Shown piece after piece: positions 29,129-36,715 of a stretch of DNA of 36,715 nucleotides. Source of the DNA: Syntrophobacterales bacterium GWC2_56_13. GTDB lineage: Bacteria; Desulfobacterota; Syntrophia; Syntrophales; UBA5619. Where the stretch lies: assembly GCA_001830835.1 (NCBI GenBank), contig MICJ01000066.1, positions 7,047-43,761 on the forward strand, written 5' to 3'. Positions within the stretch are counted from its first letter, which is position 1; each line of letters starts with the position of its first letter. The position numbers were made by a program, and so were the translations under genes. Below the pieces are notes generated by a model. The model was not told the DNA's origin, did not search any database, and saw only the letters and a list, made by a program, of their open reading frames with translations.

Positions 29129-30112
29129 CTACTGCCGCCAGTGAGCCGCCAGGGTCGCATCGAGTTTATGACAGGCGGCCTCATGCTCCTTCGCCACCTC
29201 TACGAGCGGCGGTTCCCGCTCGGCGCAGACCGGCCGGGCATACGGGCAGCGTGTGCGGAAGCGGCAGCCGGAGGGGGGGTTGATCGGGCTGGGGACGTCC
29301 CCCGTCAGGATGATCTGCTTGCGCTCCAGCGTCGGATCCGGCACCGGTACGGCGGAAAGGAGGGCCTCCGTATAGGGATGGAGAGGATGAGAGTAGAGTT
29401 CCTCCGTACCGGCGGTTTCCATGATCTTTCCCAGGTACATGACGGCTACCCGGTGGGAGATGTGCCTGATGACGCTCAGGTCATGGGCGATGAACAGATA
29501 AGTGAGGCCGAAACGGGCCTGCAGGTCCTCCAGGAGATTGATCACCTGGGCCTGAATCGACACATCGAGGGCCGACAAGGGTTCGTCGCAGACGATCAGC
29601 TTGGGATTCAGCGCCAGTGCGCGGGCGATGCCGATCCGCTGCCGCTGCCCGCCGCTGAACTCATGGGGATACTTCTGCGCATATCGGGGATCCATCCCCA
29701 CTGTCTCCAGCAGGGCGTTCACGCGGTCCGTCTTCTCCCTGCCCCGGGCGACGCCGTGGATCTGGAGCGCCTCGCCGATGATGTCCCCTACCGTCATCCG
29801 GGGATTCAGGGAGGAATAAGGATCCTGGAAGATGATCTGCATGTCCCGCTTGATCCGGCGCAGTTCCTCTTTCGTAAGCCCCGCCAGATCCACCCCTTCG
29901 AAGAGGACCTCCCCGGCCGTCGGCTCCAGGAGCCCCAAGACCAGCCTGCCTACCGTCGTCTTACCGCAGCCCGATTCTCCGACGAGCCCCAGGATCTCGC
30001 CCCGTCGGATGTGAAAGCTGACGCCGTCCACGGCCTGAACATACCCCCTGATCCGGGAAAAGACTCCGCCCCGGATGGGGAAATATTTCTTCAGGTTTCT
30101 TACGTCCAGCAC
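29129..30112 (-). CDS. oligo/dipeptide ABC transporter ATP-binding protein (DppF/OppF type)
   Basis: Walker [19 protein letters not shown]-like [16 protein letters not shown]-terminal CxFRxRCPYA motif. Confidence 0.95.
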   Translation of the reverse strand: MLDVRNLKKYFPIRGGVFSRIRGYVQAVDGVSFHIRRGEILGLVGESGCGKTTVGRLVLGLLEPTAGEVLFEGVDLAGLTKEELRRIKRDMQIIFQDPYSSLNPRMTVGDIIGEALQIHGVARGREKTDRVNALLETVGMDPRYAQKYPHEFSGGQRQRIGIARALALNPKLIVCDEPLSALDVSIQAQVINLLEDLQARFGLTYLFIAHDLSVIRHISHRVAVMYLGKIMETAGTEELYSHPLHPYTEALLSAVPVPDPTLERKQIILTGDVPSPINPPSGCRFRTRCPYARPVCAEREPPLVEVAKEHEAACHKLDATLAAHWRQ

Positions 30113-30136
30113 TTTTTACCCCTCTCCTCTGTCCTC

Positions 30137-31135
<999 letters not shown>

Positions 31136-31346
31136 CGTTTCTTCTCCTGTTTTCTTCCCGCTTTACGAAAGCATCAGAATGCTGCGCCTCCTCTTCTTCA
31201 AACCAGGTAAAGCACTATATCGCTGACTTTGTGCTCCTCGAAACTCTCCACCAGCTCCAGGATCTCCCGGACCAGCCCGCGTAAAATTGGGTGGTGGATG
31301 TAGACAAGGAGAATTGAGCATGAACATGGGGAAGATCGAATTTTAG

Positions 31347-31368
31347 GGCCGCCCCGGTTGGGGCGGCC
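31347..31368. terminator. GC-rich hairpin downstream of trpB2, possible terminator
   Basis: GGCCGCCCC-GGTT-GGGGCGGCC; no canonical U-tract. Confidence 0.4.
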
Positions 31369-31450
31369 TTAAAAGAAGTTATGTGATATGATGCGCCCCT
31401 GTCACCTCCCGCTGGAGAATGGAATGACAAAAACCGGGATTGGGGCACGG

Positions 31451-32812
31451 TTACGGCTTCGGAAAGCCCTCGATCGCCTTCAAGGCCCGCTGGATATCCT
31501 CATCGGGGAGTTCATGGGGAGTCAGTTTTCCGGTGAGGTAGGCGTCGTAGGCCGCCATATCGACCAACCCGTGACCGCTCCAGTTGAAGAGGATCGTCCG
31601 CTCCTTCCCCTCCTCCTTCGCCCGCCGCGCCTCTGCGACGACCGCGGCGATGGCGTGGTTGGTCTCCGGGGCGGGGATAAAGCCCTCGGTCCGCGCCCAC
31701 TTCACGCCCGCCTCGAAGGTTTCGATCTGGTCGTAAGCCTTGGCCTCGATCAATCCCTCCCGGAGGAGGTGGCTCACGATCGGCGCCATCCCGTGGTAAC
31801 GGAGCCCCCCGGCGTGTATCGGCGCGGGCACGAAGTCATGGCCGAGCGTGTACATCGGCAGCAGCGGCGTCTTCATCGCCAGATCGCCGAAGTCGTAGGC
31901 GAAAGGCCCCCTCGTCATCGTGGGGCAGGAGGCCGGTTCGGCAGCGACGATCCGCACCTGCTTCCCATGGATCTTGTCCCGGACGAAGGGGAGTGCGGTA
32001 CCGGCGAAATTGCTCCCGCCGCCGGCGCAGCCAATCACCACGTCGGGATAGACCCCGATCTTTTCGAACTGTTTCTGCGCCTCCAGGCCGATGATCGTCT
32101 GGTGGAGCAGAACATGGTTCAGGACGCTTCCCAGGGAATAACGGGAATTCTCGTGGGAGACCGCATCCTCCACCGCCTCGCTGATCGCGATCCCGAGGCT
32201 CCCCGGAGAGTCGGGATGCGCGGCCAGGACCTGGCGACCCGCCTCGGTCCGGTCGCTGGGGCTCGGGATGCACTCGGCCCCCCAGGTGTTCATCATCATC
32301 CGCCGGTAGGGCTTCTGCTCGTAGCTCACCCGGACCATGAAGACGCGGCACTCCAGACCGAACATCCGGCAGGCCATCGCCAGGGCGCTGCCCCACTGGC
32401 CGGCGCCGGTTTCCGTGGAAAGCCGTTTCACACCGAAGACCTTGTTGTAATAGGCCTGAGCGACGGCGGTGTTCGGCTTGTGGGAGCCGGCAGGGCTCAA
32501 CCCCTCGTTCTTGTAGTAGATCTTCACGGGGGCATCGAGAAGCTTCTCAAAATTCCGTGCCCGGCAGAGGGGACTCGGCCGCCAGATCAGGTACTTCTCG
32601 AGGACCTCGCCGGGGATGTCGATCCACCGCTCCTGGCTTACCTCCTGTTCGATGAGGTTCATCGGGAAGACCGGCGCCAGATCCCCCGGGCCGACCGGTT
32701 TTCCCGTCCCGGGATGGAGCGGGGGGCTCATCGGTTTGGGCAAGTCCGCCTGGATGTTGTACCACTGCCTCGGGATCTCGTGATCCGCCAGAACGACCTT
32801 TGTCTGTTCCAT
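31451..32812 (-). CDS. TrpB-like pyridoxal-phosphate enzyme (TrpB2 type)
   Basis: [18 protein letters not shown]-lysine motif, [23 protein letters not shown]. Confidence 0.95.
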   Translation of the reverse strand: MEQTKVVLADHEIPRQWYNIQADLPKPMSPPLHPGTGKPVGPGDLAPVFPMNLIEQEVSQERWIDIPGEVLEKYLIWRPSPLCRARNFEKLLDAPVKIYYKNEGLSPAGSHKPNTAVAQAYYNKVFGVKRLSTETGAGQWGSALAMACRMFGLECRVFMVRVSYEQKPYRRMMMNTWGAECIPSPSDRTEAGRQVLAAHPDSPGSLGIAISEAVEDAVSHENSRYSLGSVLNHVLLHQTIIGLEAQKQFEKIGVYPDVVIGCAGGGSNFAGTALPFVRDKIHGKQVRIVAAEPASCPTMTRGPFAYDFGDLAMKTPLLPMYTLGHDFVPAPIHAGGLRYHGMAPIVSHLLREGLIEAKAYDQIETFEAGVKWARTEGFIPAPETNHAIAAVVAEARRAKEEGKERTILFNWSGHGLVDMAAYDAYLTGKLTPHELPDEDIQRALKAIEGFPKP

Positions 32813-32887
32813 AATCTGCCTCCTTTTTTATGAAAATACATGTCGCCCCGGACTACTCAAAGGGTGACATGACACGTCATGGCTCGA

Positions 32888-32906
32888 TCCTTCGACGGGC
32901 TCAGGA
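32888..32906. repeat. REP-like element
   Basis: TCCTTCGACGGGCTCAGGA resembles the widespread CCTTCGACAGGCTCAGG repeat. Confidence 0.5.
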
Positions 32907-32940
32907 CAAACACCATGATAACAACCTTACGAAACCTCCA

Positions 32941-32973
32941 AAAACTAAAAAGCCATGGGAACTTTCCATGGCT
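32941..32973 (-). terminator. trp attenuator terminator
   Basis: Minus strand AGCCATGG-AAAGTTC-CCATGGCT followed by TTTTTAGTTTT. Confidence 0.75.
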
Positions 32974-33038
32974 TCATGTACGGTCGTCCCGAGACATGGG
33001 AAGGGTTCCACCCTGCCCACGGCCCATTTTACGGAGAG

Positions 33039-33107
33039 CTAATGCGGGCAGACTTCTGAGGTCTGCCACCACCAGAACAACGATATCACTTCTGCACCTA
33101 TTTTCAC
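33039..33107 (-). CDS. trpL: trp leader peptide with three consecutive Trp codons
   Basis: Minus strand GTG AAA ATA ... TTG TTC TGG TGG TGG CAG ACC TCA ... CAT TAG encodes (M)KIGAEVISLFWWWQTSEVCPH; GGAG upstream. Confidence 0.75.
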   Translation of the reverse strand: MKIGAEVISLFWWWQTSEVCPH

Positions 33108-33174
33108 GGTTTCAACTCTCCAAAGACTTTGGAACTCCCCTAACATACCCAAAAAACAGATGTCAAGAATTTAT

Positions 33175-34377
33175 TTACTGGTTCGCCAGGAAGCCGCGGT
33201 GGCGCCGGTACCAGAGGTTTGGAAAAAGCCGGTAGATGAGGCGCGATAACGGACCGATGAACTCATTCGTCCGCCGGTCGAACTGCGTCGCCTGGAGAAT
33301 CTGCTCCCGGATCTCCTCCCGGGACCGCTCTTCGTTGAAGATCTTGTAGGCGCAATGGAAGATCGGGCTGTACATGTTCCGTTTTTCCAGGAACTTGTGG
33401 ACATTGAGGATGGTGTTCGGCCCTTCCGGTTTCCCGTCGATCCGCTGGAGGACCTTAAGATGGGTCTCGATTGAATTCCCGGTGAAGAGTTCGTAGAAGA
33501 AGCGGCCGTAGCGGTGATTCTTGCTCGCATCCGAGGAGAAGGTGACATACATGTCTCCCACTCCGGCCTGACTCTGGAAGGCCTGAAAACTCCCTCCGAG
33601 AAGACGGGAGAGTGACCTCATCTCCACGCCGGAGCGTGAAAAGATAGTCCCCGGGATCGAGTCGCCGAGGTCGAGACAGTCCGTCACCCCCTTGAGGTTG
33701 GCTGCGATGTTCTTCAGGGCGCCGCAGATCTCGATCCCGACGTCATCGAAATTGTAGAATGAGGTCAGCTCCCGCCGGTTGGAACCGATGAACCCGTTCC
33801 GGACGATCCGGCAGACATCCTTAGCGCCCGCCACGGTGAGGCAGACCGGCTTCCCCAGGGCGATATCCATGTCGAAGAACGGCCCCCCGATGGAAACCAC
33901 ATCGAATCGGTCCTTTAGGGTGAAGAAGTTGCTGCGGATGAGCCGGGAGGGGGTGATGAGCAGGCGGTTGATCTCGCTCGCAGTCAGCCCCTTGATCGCC
34001 GAGATAAAGCAGGTATGCGTACTTTTCCTCTCCAGGATCGGCTTCATCTGATTCAGGATCTCCGGAAGCCGGTCCATCGTGACGGAGAGGAAAAGGAAGT
34101 CGTTGTTCTCTACCACCTGCTCCAGGTTGTTCGTGGCATAGACCTTCGGGGAAAGCCTGGGTACCTTGTCGATCCCGCCGAGGCGCCGGGCGAGGTCCTC
34201 GGTCAGGTGTTTCGGGTTGAGGTGCTCCCGGTTGATCGCCTTGCAGACGTCGACGTCATGGTAGTAGACGATCACCCGTTTGTTGTCGCGGCCAAACTTG
34301 TAGGCAAAAGCGGTCCCCAGCCGGCCCGGCCCGATGATGGCTATTCTGCCTGTATCGAAGGAAGATGAAAACAACAT
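33175..34377 (-). CDS. NAD-dependent glycerol-3-phosphate dehydrogenase-like protein
   Basis: IAIIGPGRLGTAFAYKFGRDNKRVIVY Rossmann; SAIKGL; EICGALKNIAANLKGVTD; GVGDMYVTF. Confidence 0.85.
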   Translation of the reverse strand: MLFSSSFDTGRIAIIGPGRLGTAFAYKFGRDNKRVIVYYHDVDVCKAINREHLNPKHLTEDLARRLGGIDKVPRLSPKVYATNNLEQVVENNDFLFLSVTMDRLPEILNQMKPILERKSTHTCFISAIKGLTASEINRLLITPSRLIRSNFFTLKDRFDVVSIGGPFFDMDIALGKPVCLTVAGAKDVCRIVRNGFIGSNRRELTSFYNFDDVGIEICGALKNIAANLKGVTDCLDLGDSIPGTIFSRSGVEMRSLSRLLGGSFQAFQSQAGVGDMYVTFSSDASKNHRYGRFFYELFTGNSIETHLKVLQRIDGKPEGPNTILNVHKFLEKRNMYSPIFHCAYKIFNEERSREEIREQILQATQFDRRTNEFIGPLSRLIYRLFPNLWYRRHRGFLANQ

Positions 34378-34381
34378 AGGA

Positions 34382-34708
34382 TCAGTCTTGCATGACCTCC
34401 CGGGCAATAACGATCCGCTGGACCTCGGAGGTCCCCTCGTAGATCGAGGTGACCCGGGCATCCTCCTCCGTCTCCAGTTCGTCCATGTTCAGCTTCAGGA
34501 CGCGGCTGAGCTGGAGGACGAGCGACACAGGCGGTACGGTACGGTCCTCCTCCACCCCCTTGAGAACCTCCGGCAGGTACCCCGTCTCCAGGGCGAGGTC
34601 CTCGACGCTCATTCCCATCTTCTCCCGGCCGGCCTTCATCCGCAGGCCGAGGGTTATCTTCTTAATTTTCTTTCGAGCCATCAGACACCTCCTCAATCTC
34701 AGCAGCAT
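34382..34708 (-). CDS. XRE-type HTH protein ending in acyl-CoA dehydrogenase-like tail
   Basis: MARKKIKKITLGLRMKAGREKMGMSVEDLALETGYLPEVLKGVEEDR...; C-terminal DARVTSIYEGTSEVQRIVIAREVMQD. Confidence 0.85.
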   Translation of the reverse strand: MLLRLRRCLMARKKIKKITLGLRMKAGREKMGMSVEDLALETGYLPEVLKGVEEDRTVPPVSLVLQLSRVLKLNMDELETEEDARVTSIYEGTSEVQRIVIAREVMQD

Positions 34709-34991
34709 TGATCACCACAGGCCGATGCCGGCTGTAGAACCGCCGGGACGGGAAGAGGCACAATCCACTCCCTGCATTCCCTGCGAAATAAGGACTTTCA
34801 CAGGTAACGGTGAACAACCTATACCAAGCGTGCATTTTTGTAAAGCCCCTTGGACAGAACGGGGGGCCGCATCAACAAGAGGTACGAATAATACTATTTC
34901 CCAGTCGGCGCAGCGGGTTTCCCCGCCTTCAGGATCGGCCGCGCCCCATCTTTTCTCGATTCCGCACTCATCCCGGGCAGCAACACTATCC

Positions 34992-35591
34992 TTATGGCAC
35001 CAGGCATACCAACTTCTTTCCCAGCTCCTCGGCCGCCTTCATCAGGACATCATTCGCCCGGATCTCCCCTGCCTCGTACGCACTGCCGTAGACCATCCCG
35101 ACAATCTTCGCCCGCGTGTAGTTGAAGGCATCCTGGAAGGTGCGCAGGGCGTTGACGCAACCCGAGCTGAACGGATCGGCATCGCCGTAGCTCATCGCGA
35201 TGGCGATCCGTTTTCCGGCGAACGCTTCCTTCGCATAAGCGGGCAGGGCGAAGCAGCGGTCCATAAAGATCTTCGTCTGCGCCGACATCGTGAACCAGTA
35301 GACGGGGCTCGCGATGACCCAGGCCTCCGCTTCGAGGAGCTTCGGATAGAGGTCCTGCATCGCATCCTTGATGGCGCAGCCCTTGCTCTTCTCCTTCTGG
35401 CAGGCGTAGCAAGAGTTGCAGGGAGCGATGTTCAGACCGTGAAGGAAGATGGTCTCCACCTTCGCCCCGGACGCCTTGGCCCCCCTGGCGATCCGGTCCG
35501 CCAGAATGCCGCTATTCCCCTTCTTCCTGGGGCTCCCCAGCAGTACCAGAACCTTCTTCGTTTCCCTCTTTTCCACTTTACCCGCCATCAC
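34992..35591 (-). CDS. flavodoxin-like NAD(P)H-dependent FMN reductase family protein
   Basis: VLVLLGSPRKKGNSGILADRI; CNSCYACQ; ASPVYWFTMSAQTKIFMDR. Confidence 0.92.
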   Translation of the reverse strand: MMAGKVEKRETKKVLVLLGSPRKKGNSGILADRIARGAKASGAKVETIFLHGLNIAPCNSCYACQKEKSKGCAIKDAMQDLYPKLLEAEAWVIASPVYWFTMSAQTKIFMDRCFALPAYAKEAFAGKRIAIAMSYGDADPFSSGCVNALRTFQDAFNYTRAKIVGMVYGSAYEAGEIRANDVLMKAAEELGKKLVCLVP

Positions 35592-35740
35592 TCACCTCCG
35601 ATAGTTGTATGGGCTCCCCCGGCCAACCCGCGCACCCCTTCACTGCCCCTCGGCCAGGCGCCGGGCGAGGCCGGACATTCCGTTGACCCGCTGGACTGAA
35701 TGATATTTTAACGGAATATGCGAAGGATTGGAAGGTTTTT

Positions 35741-36715
35741 TCAAACCTGCGGCGTCCCGCGGGGGATGACGTGGACCGCCGTCGCCTTGAAGGAGGCCGT
35801 CACTTTTTTGCCTTCGTACAGTGTTAGGTTTTCGAGCGATTGGCGCGTCACATAGGCCACAAGGTCGAAACCGCAGTCGAGGCGGACCCGGTGGAAAAGC
35901 CCGAGGGGCGTGATCTTCCGGATCGTTCCGGGAAAGACATTCCGTACGCTCGACCCGGACAGCGGGGAATTCGTCGAGAGGGTCACGTGCTCCGGACGGA
36001 TGCAGCAGAGAACCGCGGCTCCCGGGCGAACCTGGCCTACCGCCTCTATCTCACCGCCTTCCACGGCGGCAGTGAAAACGCCGTCGGAGGTCCTGATGAC
36101 CCGCCCCGGCAGGACCGTCTCCACGCCCACGAAAGAGGCGACAAAACCGTCCGCCGGCCGGTTGATCACCTCGGCGACCGGCCCGATCTGGGCGATCTTC
36201 CCCTCGTTCATGACTGCGATCCGGTCGGCCAGCCGGAGGGCCTCCGCCTGATCATGCGTGGCCACGGTCGCCGTCGTATGCGTCTCGCGCAGAATCCTTT
36301 CGAGATCCCCGATCAGCTCCTCCCGCGTCGGGGCATCGAGCGAGGAGAAGGGCTCGTCGAGAAAGATGATCTCCGGTTTCGTTACGAAGGCGCGGGCGAG
36401 GCTCGTCCGCTGCGCCTCCCCTCCGGAAAGCTTCCGGGCGGACCGCGGGGCCAGGTGGCCGATGCCGAAACGCTCCAGATATGCGGACACGGTCCGCCCG
36501 ATCTCCGCCCTCCCCATGCCGCGGATCTTCAGGCCCGCGGCGACATTGTCGAAAACGGTCGCATCGAAGAGTAGCGGCTCCTGGAAAGCCATCGCGATCC
36601 GCCGGCGGTAACCGGAACCGCCGGCGTCGATCTCCTCCCCCCGGATGAGGAGGCTCCCCTGCGCGGGTTTCAGCAAACCGGCCAGGGTCAGGAGCAGCGT
36701 CGATTTCCCCGCGCC
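35741..36715 (-). CDS. ABC transporter ATP-binding protein, tungstate/molybdate type with TOBE domain, 5' end outside window
   Basis: GAGKSTLLLTLAGLLKP at window edge; KLSGGEAQRTSLARAFVTKPEIIFLDEPFSSLD; C-terminal TOBE-like region. Confidence 0.9.
   Translation of the reverse strand, partial: GAGKSTLLLTLAGLLKPAQGSLLIRGEEIDAGGSGYRRRIAMAFQEPLLFDATVFDNVAAGLKIRGMGRAEIGRTVSAYLERFGIGHLAPRSARKLSGGEAQRTSLARAFVTKPEIIFLDEPFSSLDAPTREELIGDLERILRETHTTATVATHDQAEALRLADRIAVMNEGKIAQIGPVAEVINRPADGFVASFVGVETVLPGRVIRTSDGVFTAAVEGGEIEAVGQVRPGAAVLCCIRPEHVTLSTNSPLSGSSVRNVFPGTIRKITPLGLFHRVRLDCGFDLVAYVTRQSLENLTLYEGKKVTASFKATAVHVIPRGTPQV

Noticed and set aside
31388-32833. 481-aa plus-strand ORF
   Set aside because: Antisense to trpB2, which has strong motifs
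32995-33060. T-box riboswitch suggested by AGGGTGGAACC on the minus strand
   Set aside because: No Stem I or specifier architecture seen; the Trp-rich leader peptide and competing hairpins explain the region better
34010-34030. Possible fourth copy of the cassette repeat (ATGCGTACT)
   Set aside because: Only 9 nt match, inside the gpsA-like coding sequence; chance
34903-34977. Short minus-strand ORF MSAESRKDGARPILKAGKPAAPTGK
   Set aside because: Too short and no clear ribosome-binding site; likely a gene remnant or chance ORF

Overview
This is a 36.7 kb, mostly GC-rich bacterial chromosomal window. The gene families suggest a Syntrophales-like deltaproteobacterium, but that is inference. 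Housekeeping and regulatory genes include: the mnmE 3' end, a FlgT_N-like protein, a CsgG-like lipoprotein, NUDIX, NRDE, a diadenylate cyclase-YbbR fusion, two sigma54 activators (one with its kinase), corA, a ferritin-like protein, tandem CaiB/BaiF genes with padR, rarA, a peptidase MA-like protein, a corrinoid protein, dppD/dppF-type ATPases, trpB2, a gpsA-like gene, a flavodoxin-like reductase and a tungstate/molybdate-type ABC ATPase. These are interrupted by AT-richer accessory segments. The two best discoveries are: (1) an AT-rich cassette at about 785-3214 bounded by 21/23 inverted repeats and a possible TAAAAAA duplication, holding a nested, switch-like inverted-repeat leader and a three-gene operon headed by a TIGR04255-like protein, with a putative MjaI-like restriction-modification pair next to it; (2) an unannotated trp attenuator upstream of trpB2, with a 22-aa leader peptide containing Trp-Trp-Trp, competing hairpins and a U-tract terminator. 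Other notable items are a CdaA-YbbR fusion with RHS in place of the RHR motif, an XRE-HTH protein ending in an acyl-CoA dehydrogenase tail, an atypical receiver domain, a truncated AbiEii-type toxin, near absence of CTAG, and a gene graveyard at about 26.1-28.3 kb. All family calls are from motif recognition by eye; no searches were run.
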